From Verrucomicrobia bacterium 12-59-8 (lineage in GTDB: Bacteria; Verrucomicrobiota; Verrucomicrobiae; Verrucomicrobiales; Verrucomicrobiaceae), in NCBI GenBank assembly GCA_002279765.1, contig NCCR01000205.1:1-13475 (forward strand): a stretch of DNA of 13,475 bases, read 5' to 3'. The notes under the pieces are model-generated. The model did not search any database and was not told the DNA's origin. It was given only the letters and a program-made list of their open reading frames with translations. This document shows, one piece after another, positions 1-7,056 of the stretch (positions within the stretch are counted from its first letter, which is position 1; each line of letters opens with the position of its first letter). A program made the translations under genes and the position numbers.

Positions 1-94
1 GTTTTGTTTTAGACATCGCACTCCAAATCAAGCCTCTTCCCGCCCTCAGTCAGCGCACTTCACTCAAAAAACCTCAAGTCCCTATGGGACACCT

Positions 95-1030
95 GTGGAT
101 GAAAAGCTTCAAAGCACACTGGACAAGCGTCTTGGTGAATCATTCAAACAAGTGAGTGATCGACTTGAGCAGGTCCATACAGGACTTGGTGAAATGAAAA
201 CTCTTGCCAATGGTGTCGGCGACCTCAAAAAGGTACTGACGAACGTAAAAACACGCGGCACTTGGGGTGAAATGCAGCTTGGGATATTGCTGGAGCAAAT
301 ACTCACATCAGAGCAATATGCAAAGAACGTCTGCACCAAGCCGTCGGGACGCGAGGCGGTCGATTTTGCGTTGAAACTCCCTGGTCCAGATGAACAGGAT
401 GGAAAGTCTGTATGGCTGCCAATTAATGCGAAGTTTCCGAAAGAGGATTATGAGCGCATTGTGGATGCTTCAGAACGCGGCGATGTGCTAGCTGTCGAAC
501 AAGCAGCAAAAGATTTGGAAAACCGTGTGCGCTCACAGGCTCGTGATATTCGTGACAAGTATATTGCACCACCTCACACAACAGATTTCGGGCTGCTATA
601 TTTGCCGACTGAGGGACTGTATGCGGAAGTGTTACGTCGTCCTGGACTTGTGGACTCTATCCAACGGGATATGCGGGTTATCGTGTGTGGTCCGACAACA
701 ATCGCAGCTCTACTAAATAGTCTTCAAATGGGTTTTCGCACGCTCGCAATTCAGAAACGGTCTAGCGAAGTGTGGAAGGTACTCGGGGCAGTAAAAACGG
801 ACTTTGGGAAATTCGGAGACCTATTGGAAAAGGTTAAAAGGAAACTCGATGAAACCAGTAACACAATTGACGAGGCTGCCAATCGAAGCCGCCAGTTGGA
901 GCGGAAGTTGAAAAAGGTCGAGGCGTTGCCTGCTCCCGAAGCGGCCATGGTGCTTGCTGGTGTTCAGGCTCCAGATGCGGACACTGAACTTTCAGGAGAA
1001 GTTACCCAGGGGGAAATGCCTGGGATTTGA
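95..1030 (+). CDS. rmuC: RmuC-family DNA recombination protein, N-terminally truncated
   Basis: RmuC proteins limit DNA rearrangements at inverted repeats and have a predicted PD-(D/E)XK nuclease-like core behind an N-terminal membrane helix and long coiled coil. The RmuC core is clear here: KRLGESFKQVSDRLEQVH (residues 11-28), TRGTWGEMQLG (53-63), a VDF acidic site (Asp90), a KFPKEDY segment (113-119) and FGLLYLPTEGLYAEV after residue 160. At 311 aa it lacks the usual anchor and most of the coiled coil, since family members are commonly 400-500 aa. The start shown is GTG, read as Val in homologues, so it may not be a true start. The frame is open to the left edge, but those 31 codons do not look like RmuC. 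The family's IDAK/IDSK motif reads INAK (Asn111), which removes the predicted catalytic acid. Base composition is visibly AT-richer than tex. It may be a decaying fragment or a gene cut by a rearrangement. The family call is firm; function is doubtful. Confidence 0.85.
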   Translation: MDEKLQSTLDKRLGESFKQVSDRLEQVHTGLGEMKTLANGVGDLKKVLTNVKTRGTWGEMQLGILLEQILTSEQYAKNVCTKPSGREAVDFALKLPGPDEQDGKSVWLPINAKFPKEDYERIVDASERGDVLAVEQAAKDLENRVRSQARDIRDKYIAPPHTTDFGLLYLPTEGLYAEVLRRPGLVDSIQRDMRVIVCGPTTIAALLNSLQMGFRTLAIQKRSSEVWKVLGAVKTDFGKFGDLLEKVKRKLDETSNTIDEAANRSRQLERKLKKVEALPAPEAAMVLAGVQAPDADTELSGEVTQGEMPGI

Positions 1031-1088
1031 CAGGCAAACGGCCTGACTCACAGCGGGAGCCTACGACTCATGCTCTCTCGTTTGTTAC

Positions 1089-2441
1089 TCACTCCACCGC
1101 CTTCCGCAACTCCATCACAGTGCTGACAATATCCTCCTCAGTCTTGTCGCTCCATCGCGTGGGGTGCGAGCCATAAATCATGGCACCGCCGCCTTCGTAG
1201 CCGCCTTCCTGCCAGATGCGGAGGCTGGGGATGTAGGCCATGACGTCGTTGGTGTAGCCGCTGACCCAGACGATGGGGTCTTTGAGGTCCTGTTTGAGGC
1301 GGAGTGAGTAGTCCACGACGACCTCGCCGCCGAGCGTAACCCAAGTGAGGTCGTTGCCGAGACGGAGCACCTGCACGGGGTAGGGATAGGTGGTGGGCAA
1401 CTGGCCTTCATCGACGATGCGCTGCAAGATGCGTGTGCCGTGCGTGACCAGATATTTGTTCGTGGATTTCTGCTCTTCGAGAAGTTGTTCCTTGGTTGGC
1501 AGCTTATCATAGGCCAGCGGGATCTCACGATACGCGGCACGGATGGGTCCCTTGAGGCGTTGCATGTGGGTTTCCAGTGCGGCCTGTACGGAAGTGGCGA
1601 GCGATTTGCCGTGCGTCTGCGCAAGTTCCACCGTTCTGCGCGGGTAAGGGTTCTGATCGCCGCTGCAGCCGTTCGCAAACATCGCCACGGCATCGGGATG
1701 TGCTTTCTCGATCTCCTGCTGCGCATAGCCCGCGTAGTCACCGCTGAACCTCTGATGACCGAGCGTAGTGCAGTGGCAGGCATATCCAAAGATGATCGCG
1801 ATGTCCTTGCCATCGGCGCTGCTGGCTTTGAGCACGGGCACGGTTTGATCCACCGGACCGTTCGGATTCGGGAAATTGCTCCAGCCCCCTTGGCCATCCG
1901 GCGTGCGACGGTTCATTGAGACACCGCAGCGCGCGGTGCTGTAATCCAGATGCGCCGGCACCGATTTCTGAAGGGCCTCGCCAATCAGGCGCACCAGCGT
2001 GTCTTCCAATTGGGCGGTGTATTCCGCTGCTTCTTTCTCACGCAGCGCCACATCATCTGCGCCATGAATCTTGCTCGTGCGCAGTTCCGGGCCGCTGTGC
2101 GTGTGCGAGGCGTTGATCGCAAGATTTGCCGGTTCGATGCCGTGTTCTTTTTTCACACGCTCTGCGACGGCGAGTCGCAGATTTCTCGGCACGCCGATCA
2201 AATCCATCGTGATCAAGGCAAAGCGCCCGCCTGCTTGATCCGTAAGCACGAATGCCTTTGCGAACAAATCCAGCTCCACACCTTCAGAGGGTTTGGTGCG
2301 CCCTGCATAACCGGCCATCCACATGGGCTTCTCAGGGGTGATCTTGGCGGAGGCCGCGCCGGCTTTCCAAACTGGTGCTTCAGTCACTGGTACGGCGGCG
2401 ATGATAAAAACAGCGAGGAAAAGCGGCATCCAGAGTTTCAT
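1089..2441 (-). CDS. Secreted neutral/alkaline non-lysosomal ceramidase-family hydrolase
   Basis: Probable exported Zn-dependent amidase of the neutral ceramidase N-terminal-domain family. The chosen ATG gives MKLWMPLFLAVFIIAAVPVTEA, a good Sec signal peptide; a TTG four codons upstream is less likely. Family hallmarks are NASHTHSGPE (110-119, Zn-ligand histidine), a second His in YACHCTT (220-226), NGCSGDQNP (257-265, nucleophile loop), GGE (371-373) and GYTNDVMAYIPS (395-406, late Zn-ligand Tyr region). At 450 aa it is only the catalytic domain; classical bacterial and animal ceramidases are about 650-750 aa with a C-terminal immunoglobulin-like domain. Short versions are common in Planctomycetes and Verrucomicrobia, and their substrate is usually unknown, so ceramide hydrolysis is not implied. 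It converges on the rmuC-like gene (58 bp apart) and diverges from tex. The family call is firm; the substrate is open. Confidence 0.88.
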   Translation of the reverse strand: MKLWMPLFLAVFIIAAVPVTEAPVWKAGAASAKITPEKPMWMAGYAGRTKPSEGVELDLFAKAFVLTDQAGGRFALITMDLIGVPRNLRLAVAERVKKEHGIEPANLAINASHTHSGPELRTSKIHGADDVALREKEAAEYTAQLEDTLVRLIGEALQKSVPAHLDYSTARCGVSMNRRTPDGQGGWSNFPNPNGPVDQTVPVLKASSADGKDIAIIFGYACHCTTLGHQRFSGDYAGYAQQEIEKAHPDAVAMFANGCSGDQNPYPRRTVELAQTHGKSLATSVQAALETHMQRLKGPIRAAYREIPLAYDKLPTKEQLLEEQKSTNKYLVTHGTRILQRIVDEGQLPTTYPYPVQVLRLGNDLTWVTLGGEVVVDYSLRLKQDLKDPIVWVSGYTNDVMAYIPSLRIWQEGGYEGGGAMIYGSHPTRWSDKTEEDIVSTVMELRKAVE

Positions 2442-2654
2442 GACGACTACCAAAGCCGCCAGATGAGCAGTTCTTTAGGGATGGGCAAAAATAACCCAAA
2501 TGAGGCGCATGCACAGCATGGATCAGCACTGTCAAGACATGGCTCCCACAAAAGTTTTTCACATGTGGTCTTGAATGGTTGCTGCCCGTGATCGTCTCGC
2601 TAACTCCACTCATCCCAACCGATTTTTTAACGTTCACTTTTCACTTTCCCAACC
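2442..2654. promoter_or_regulatory. Divergent intergenic region between ceramidase-like gene and tex
   Basis: This 213-bp spacer must hold both outward promoters. On the minus strand a perfect TTGACA (plus-strand 2530-2535) faces the hydrolase gene, but no good -10 lies 16-18 bp downstream of it. An imperfect hairpin overlaps it: CAAGA (2533-2537) pairs with TCTTG (2569-2573), and CCACA (2546-2550) with TGTGG (2564-2568). Towards tex the last 25 bases are strongly pyrimidine-rich and contain no Shine-Dalgarno sequence. Promoter assignments are tentative. Confidence 0.35.
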
Positions 2655-5024
2655 ATGTCTGCTGCCAACGAACTCAACATCAATGTCACCCACGTCGAGC
2701 GTGTCGCCAAGGAGCTGGGCCTGCGGGCCATCCAGGTGGGCGCGACGGCCAAACTCTTTGCCGATGGGGCCACCGTGCCGTTCATCGCGCGCTATCGCAA
2801 GGAGGCCACTGGGTCTCTCGATGAAGTGCAGATCCAAAACATTCAGGAGCGTATGACACAGCTCGTGGCGCTGGATGATCGCCGCACCGCGATTGTGAAA
2901 TCACTCGAAGAGCGCAAGCTGATGACGGACGTCCTGCGTGCGAAGATCGACAAGGCCGAAACGATTACTGCGCTGGAGGACATTTTTGCGCCGTTTCGTC
3001 CGAAGCGCCGCACGCGCGCCACGATCGCGAAGGAAAAAGGCCTGGAGCCGCTGGCGGATTTCATCGAGGCCAATCTCATGACACATGGCGTCGATCTGAC
3101 TGCTGAAGTGGCGAAGTTTGTAAATCCGGATCACGAAAACGAAGAACTGCGCGTCAAAGATGCCGCCGATGCGCTCAGTGGCGCGCGTGACATCATCGCA
3201 GAGCGAATCAGCGACAATGCGGATGCACGTGCAACGTTGCGCAAATTCTTCGCGGAGCAGTCCACGGTTGTTTCCAAGGTCATGTTCGGCAAGGAGAAGG
3301 ACGAAGAGGCGCAGAAGTTCCGCGACTACTTCGACTGGAGCGAGCCGCTGAAGGCCATCCCTTCTCATCGCATGCTCGCCATTCGCCGTGGGGAAAAGGA
3401 AGGCTACCTGCTCATGCGCATCCAGCCGGCGGAAGACACCGCAGTCAAGTTGCTCGAAAACCTCTTCGTCAAAGGCGGCAATACCTGCTCTGACCAGATG
3501 AAACTGGCCTGCGCAGACAGCTACAAGCGCCTGATGAGCTCCAGCATGGAGACAGAGGCCCGTCTTGAATCGAAGAAGAAGGCGGACACGGAGGCTGTAC
3601 GCGTGTTTGCTGACAACCTGCGTGAGCTGCTGCTGGCCGCACCCTTGGGACAAAAACGCGTGCTCGGCATTGACCCCGGCTTCCGCACCGGCTGTAAAGT
3701 CGTCGTGCTCGATGCACAGGGTCAGCTTCTCTACAACGATGTGATTTACCTGCTCGGCGAAGGCAACGGTCTGCTGCATGCGAAGAACCTGCTGCTCAAT
3801 CTGGTGGATCGTTACAAGATCCAGGCCATCGCCATCGGCAACGGCACCGCCAGCCGTGAGACGGAGATGTTTGTGAAGAAGATCGGCATGCCAGCATCGA
3901 TTCCCGTGATCATGGTGAACGAGAGCGGCGCTTCCATTTACAGTGCCAGCGAAGTCGCGCGTGAGGAGTTCCCGAATCAAGACATCACGGTGCGTGGTTC
4001 CGTTTCCATCGCACGCCGCCTTATGGATCCGCTGGCCGAACTGGTGAAGCTCGATCCGAAATCCATCGGCGTGGGCCAGTATCAGCACGATGTGGATCAG
4101 AACCAGCTCAAGACGAGCCTCGACCACGTCGTCATCAGCGCGGTGAACGGCGTCGGTGTGGAGCTGAACACGGCCAGCAAGCAGCTGCTCAGCTACGTTT
4201 CCGGCCTGAACAGCACGCACGCGTCCAACATCGTGGCCTTCCGCAACGAGAACGGCCCCTTCAAGAGCCGCAAGGACCTCATGAAAGTGCCACGGCTCGG
4301 CGACAAGGCCTTTGAGCAGGCCGCAGGCTTCCTGCGCATTCGTGATGCCTCACATCCGCTGGATGCCAGCGCGGTGCATCCTGAGCGCTACCCCCTCGTC
4401 GAAAAAATGGCGTCTGAAATCGGCTGCACCGTGCCGGAACTCATGCAGCGCGCAGACTTGCGCCAGAAGATCGACTTGAAGAAGTATGTGAGCGAAGACG
4501 TGGGCCTGCCGACGCTGCAGGACATCATGAACGAACTCGCGAAGCCCGGTCGTGACCCCCGCAAGCAGTTCGAGGTCTTCAGTTTCGCGGAAGGTGTGAA
4601 CGACATGAAGGACCTTACCGTGGGCATGAAGCTGCCGGGCATCGTGACGAACGTGACGGCCTTTGGCGCTTTTGTGGACATCGGCGTGCATCAGGACGGC
4701 CTCGTTCATGTGAGCCAGCTCAGCGACACGTTTGTGCGTGACGCGGCGGAAGTCGTCAAGGTCGCGCAGCGTGTGCAGGTCACGGTCACGGAAGTGGACA
4801 TCCCGCGCAAGCGCATCGCGCTGAGCATGAAATCGAAGCCTGACTTTGAGAAGAAGCAGGGCAGCGCAGGACCACGTCCTGCCGGTGGCCCGGGCGGTGG
4901 CCAGCGCAGCTTTTCCAGCAGCGGTGGCGGCCAGCGCAGCTCCGGGGGCGGCATGGGCAATCCCTTTGGTGGCGGCGGCGGTGGCGACTGGTTCACGGCG
5001 GCCGCGCAGAAGGGGAAGAAGTAG
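2655..5024 (+). CDS. tex: Tex, RNA-binding transcription accessory protein
   Basis: Cytoplasmic Tex/Spt6-like nucleic-acid-binding protein that acts in transcription. All family domains are present in order across 789 aa: the N-terminal helical region with the hallmark IARYRKEATGSLDE near residue 40; a YqgF/RNase H-like domain starting at RVLGIDPGFRTGCK (about 335); a helix-hairpin-helix region (about 485-560, with NGVGVELNTAS and KVPRLGDKAFEQAAGF); and an S1 RNA-binding domain (about 652-725, with NVTAFGAFVDIGVHQDGLVH). After S1 comes a tail of about 60 residues of Gly/Ser/Arg/Gln, close in character to RGG-type RNA-binding tails and ending in a Lys-rich tip. The start is an ATG preceded by a pyrimidine-rich leader without Shine-Dalgarno. 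Length and domain order match the family, so it looks functional. It is probably monocistronic, with a hairpin after its stop. Confidence 0.97.
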   Translation: MSAANELNINVTHVERVAKELGLRAIQVGATAKLFADGATVPFIARYRKEATGSLDEVQIQNIQERMTQLVALDDRRTAIVKSLEERKLMTDVLRAKIDKAETITALEDIFAPFRPKRRTRATIAKEKGLEPLADFIEANLMTHGVDLTAEVAKFVNPDHENEELRVKDAADALSGARDIIAERISDNADARATLRKFFAEQSTVVSKVMFGKEKDEEAQKFRDYFDWSEPLKAIPSHRMLAIRRGEKEGYLLMRIQPAEDTAVKLLENLFVKGGNTCSDQMKLACADSYKRLMSSSMETEARLESKKKADTEAVRVFADNLRELLLAAPLGQKRVLGIDPGFRTGCKVVVLDAQGQLLYNDVIYLLGEGNGLLHAKNLLLNLVDRYKIQAIAIGNGTASRETEMFVKKIGMPASIPVIMVNESGASIYSASEVAREEFPNQDITVRGSVSIARRLMDPLAELVKLDPKSIGVGQYQHDVDQNQLKTSLDHVVISAVNGVGVELNTASKQLLSYVSGLNSTHASNIVAFRNENGPFKSRKDLMKVPRLGDKAFEQAAGFLRIRDASHPLDASAVHPERYPLVEKMASEIGCTVPELMQRADLRQKIDLKKYVSEDVGLPTLQDIMNELAKPGRDPRKQFEVFSFAEGVNDMKDLTVGMKLPGIVTNVTAFGAFVDIGVHQDGLVHVSQLSDTFVRDAAEVVKVAQRVQVTVTEVDIPRKRIALSMKSKPDFEKKQGSAGPRPAGGPGGGQRSFSSSGGGQRSSGGGMGNPFGGGGGGDWFTAAAQKGKK

Positions 5025-5038
5025 GCCCTGCAGCTTTT

Positions 5039-5071
5039 CCGCAGACATTAATGTGGTGTTGTTGTCTGCGG
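5039..5071 (+). terminator. 9-bp hairpin downstream of tex
   Basis: CCGCAGACA (5039-5047) and TGTCTGCGG (5063-5071) are perfect complements around a 15-base loop, 14 bp after the tex stop. No T-run follows, so it is not a classical intrinsic terminator. It could stabilise the tex mRNA 3' end or be a factor-dependent stop. It also lies in the leader of the downstream lipoprotein gene. Confidence 0.45.
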
Positions 5072-5165
5072 CAGCTTCAGTATGAACAGAAAGCCCGGCG
5101 AATGCGTCGGAGATTGCGGCCTTGCCACGTGGCGGGGTGTCTCTTACGATCCTATGGATTCCATC

Positions 5166-5741
5166 ATGAAATTATCTCTCCTCGCTCCGCTGATCCTGCC
5201 GCTGCTGCTCACGCAATGTGCGGACCCCTACTACGGTCAGAACGGTGCTGATCCCTATGCGAATCCGTACCGCCAGGACATGCGGGATCAAGGCTCACAG
5301 ATGAACAGTCTGGCGTTTGAGCGTGGTCAGCAGGACGGACAGGCCGATGCACAGCAGCGCCAGAGCCAGTACTACCAGCGCAATTCATCGCGTTATGACC
5401 GCAACACCGAGATGGCCTATCGCGACGGCTACAACCAACGATACAGCCAGACGAGCAGCAGCTTCGGTCAACCCGGCAGTTACCCCAATCAGGGAATGTC
5501 GCAGCCGCAGGGCGCAGCGCAGCAGCCACCACCGCGCGATCCGACCTACAACCAAGGGTACGACTACGGTCTGCGTGACCGCACCGGAGGACGGGTGGCT
5601 GATCCAGCGGCACAGGTGGGGCGCTATGATCCTCGCTACAGGTCCAGCTTTGAACGCGGGTACTACGATGGCTACAATTCAAGCTCTTCGAGCAGCGCCC
5701 CGACGAATTCAGGCGCAGGCGGGAATTTGTGGTTCCGCTAA
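5166..5741 (+). CDS. Putative lipoprotein with degenerate FERGYxDGY repeats
   Basis: I do not recognise a named family. The protein is 191 aa from the ATG that begins MKLSLLAPLILPLLLTQC, a signal peptide with Cys18 as probable lipidation site. The residue before the Cys is Gln, which departs from the usual Gly/Ala/Ser. ATG codons at 5082 and 5154 are in frame but would bury the signal peptide. The mature part is hydrophilic and rich in Tyr, Gln, Asp, Arg and Gly. It carries about four degenerate copies of an aromatic/Gly/Asp motif: AFERGQQDGQAD (50-61), AYRDGYNQRY (84-93), YNQGYDYGLRD (128-138) and SFERGYYDGYN (161-171), separated by Ser/Pro/Gln linkers. A Ser run and LWFR end the protein. 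It is probably an envelope lipoprotein of unknown role, ended by the bidirectional hairpin downstream. Confidence 0.75.
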   Translation: MKLSLLAPLILPLLLTQCADPYYGQNGADPYANPYRQDMRDQGSQMNSLAFERGQQDGQADAQQRQSQYYQRNSSRYDRNTEMAYRDGYNQRYSQTSSSFGQPGSYPNQGMSQPQGAAQQPPPRDPTYNQGYDYGLRDRTGGRVADPAAQVGRYDPRYRSSFERGYYDGYNSSSSSSAPTNSGAGGNLWFR

Positions 5742-5767
5742 GCGGTGGATCTGCGGCAGTATGGCAC

Positions 5768-5809
5768 AAAAAACACCGTCACGGCAGGCCATGACGGTGG
5801 TCTTGTTTT
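5768..5809. terminator. Bidirectional rho-independent terminator between convergent genes
   Basis: CACCGTCA (5774-5781) and TGACGGTG (5792-5799) form a perfect 8-bp stem with a 10-base loop. AAAAAA (5768-5773) lies on the left and TCTTGTTTT (5801-5809) on the right, so each strand reads the stem followed by a U-rich tract. It sits 26 bp after the lipoprotein stop and 23 bp beyond the end of the opposing Lys/Ala-rich gene, as expected for a shared terminator. Confidence 0.85.
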
Positions 5810-5832
5810 GAAATGACTGTTCGTCGATTCGC

Positions 5833-6192
5833 TTATTCCTGAACAGCAGCTTCAGGGGCAGCGGTCTCGGCAATTTCAACGGCAGGAGCCGCAGCTTCAA
5901 CAGCAGGGGCAGCGGTCTCAGTGACTTCAACTGCAGGAGCGGCGGCTTCGGCGGCGATTTCAGCAGCCTTGGGCTTGGTCGGGGCCTTCTTGGCGGCGGC
6001 TTTCTTGGCCGGAGCTTTCTTGGCGGTTTTGGCTTCGGATTTGACGGCGCGTGCTTTGCGGGAGACGCCGGCCTTGGCCAGAGCTTTCTTGCGGGCAAGA
6101 TAAAGCTTACGGCGGTTGAGGGCGGCAAGAGTTCCACTGTTCAAGGTCGAATCAAGACCAAATGCAGTCCGCCCCCGGTTTCTCAGGATCAA
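5833..6192 (-). CDS. Lys/Ala-rich histone H1-like protein with acidic repeat tail
   Basis: A 119-aa low-complexity protein with two opposite halves. Residues about 27-77 are strongly basic (NRRKLYLARKKALAKAG, then a run of AKK/PAKK units, as in histone H1 tails and bacterial H1-like proteins). Residues about 78-119 are Ala/Glu/Pro/Val-rich and acidic, built from repeats of AAPAVE and ETAAP. Nucleic-acid or ribosome binding by the basic half is inferred from composition only. The frame has no ATG between an upstream stop (6259-6261) and the conserved-looking part. The best start is TTG at 6192, behind the pyrimidine tract CATCCCCTCC; a TTG at 6144 (Leu17) is the alternative. It follows the Ser/Pro-rich lipoprotein gene by 31 bp and is probably co-transcribed with it. 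The basic half supports this frame over the overlapping ones. Confidence 0.65.
   Translation of the reverse strand: MILRNRGRTAFGLDSTLNSGTLAALNRRKLYLARKKALAKAGVSRKARAVKSEAKTAKKAPAKKAAAKKAPTKPKAAEIAAEAAAPAVEVTETAAPAVEAAAPAVEIAETAAPEAAVQE
5854..5955 (-). repeat. Two tandem 51-bp repeats in the acidic tail
   Basis: Copies at 5854-5904 and 5905-5955 share AGGGGCAGCGGTCTC exactly at their left ends and match at roughly four-fifths of positions by my alignment. The unit encodes 17 residues of the AAPAVE...ETAAPAVE type. The unit keeps the reading frame, so gain or loss of a copy would lengthen or shorten the tail without a frameshift. Confidence 0.75.
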
Positions 6193-6223
6193 GGAGGGGA
6201 TGAAACTCGGTTTGCCGCTGTTT

Positions 6224-6994
6224 TCAGGGCTTTTTGTCTCCGGCCTGGGGCTCTTCGCTCAACTTTGGAGTCTCGATCTTGGCTTCGAGACGTGGCTCGA
6301 CTTGGTTCGCGGCCTGCTGGGTCGGCGGAACTTTGAACAATTTACCGGTGTAGGGGCATTTCACCATCTGGCCGGCACTCATGCCGGAAACATCGACCAA
6401 CTGGGTTTTGCCGGCGAAGGGGCTGTTCACCATGTTGATGCGGCCAGGAACGGCGGTCCCATACGGCAGGTCTGCAGCGGCGGCATCGGTGCTGCCATTG
6501 GTTTTGGGCGTCGAACTGTCGGGTGGCGGATTATGGACGATGTGTGGAGTGTGAGTGGGTTCTTCCACCGGAATTTTCACATCTGGGCTGCGCGCACCCG
6601 ATGGGCTGCCCGAACTTGAGCGAGGTGCGTTTCTGGAACTGCCCGAATTGGAGGAGCGGGTGCTGAAATAGCTGTTTTGCGGATAACCGGTGGAGTTGGT
6701 TGCACCGTAGTTAATGCGGTTTGGCATGCCGGAGTTCCAATTGGAAAACCAGTTCGCAGTCGGCGTGGATCTGCTCTGAGGATGGGCGGCATACCGCTGG
6801 GCGTTCGAACTTCCGGCGCGCAAAGGTGGCGACTGGTACTGTCTTGAAGAGCTCAGGTAGGGCAGCAGCCCGTGCGTCTGAATGCTGCGCCAAGCCTGCT
6901 GCGGGGGCATGGAGCATTGGACCAGAAGAACAACGGGCGTGAGCATGGCGAACGTGCGTGCGACAGAGGCGAAGGGACAACGCGAAGCTTTCAT
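6224..6994 (-). CDS. Ser/Pro-rich putative lipoprotein with C-terminal CPYTGK motif
   Basis: A 256-aa protein of unknown function. The ATG at 6994 gives MKASRCPF followed by a hydrophobic stretch ending TPVVLLVQC, with Cys27 as probable lipid-attachment site. Gln again precedes the Cys. A start further upstream (7078) would put a non-hydrophobic leader first and run through an inverted repeat. Residues 35-180 are low complexity (Ser, Pro, Asn, Arg) and probably disordered. Residues 185-223 form a compact, ordered-looking motif: MVNSPFAG, VDVSGMSAGQ, then VKCPYTGKLFKVP. From memory, similar VDVxG...PYTGKxFxVP segments recur in verrucomicrobial proteins, but I cannot verify this here. A charged tail rich in Glu, Lys and Pro ends the protein. 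The leader is pyrimidine-rich without Shine-Dalgarno. The Lys/Ala-rich gene follows 31 bp downstream. Confidence 0.72.
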   Translation of the reverse strand: MKASRCPFASVARTFAMLTPVVLLVQCSMPPQQAWRSIQTHGLLPYLSSSRQYQSPPLRAGSSNAQRYAAHPQSRSTPTANWFSNWNSGMPNRINYGATNSTGYPQNSYFSTRSSNSGSSRNAPRSSSGSPSGARSPDVKIPVEEPTHTPHIVHNPPPDSSTPKTNGSTDAAAADLPYGTAVPGRINMVNSPFAGKTQLVDVSGMSAGQMVKCPYTGKLFKVPPTQQAANQVEPRLEAKIETPKLSEEPQAGDKKP

Positions 6995-7056
6995 GGAGTT
7001 AAGGGAATGAAGGTGATGACGAGGATGCAGAGTCGTGACTCCACCGACGAACGAAG

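Noticed and set aside
1031..1045. CAGGC-AAACG-GCCTG hairpin just after the rmuC stop, considered as a terminator.
   Set aside because: The stem is only 5 bp and no T-run follows; chance is likely.
2901..4220. A 439-codon open frame on the minus strand inside tex.
   Set aside because: Tex is complete with all domains in order. The antisense product is His/Gln/Leu-rich without family features, as expected from GC-biased third positions.
4880..5010. Short GC-rich direct repeats near the end of tex, considered as a mobile or repeat element.
   Set aside because: They are Gly/Ser/Gln/Arg codon repeats of the low-complexity tail, in frame with Tex.
5709..6137. A Pro/Leu/Lys-rich 142-codon frame overlapping the H1-like gene and the terminator.
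   Set aside because: It is the shifted frame of the Lys/Ala repeats, and it reads through the bidirectional terminator hairpin into the neighbouring gene's end.
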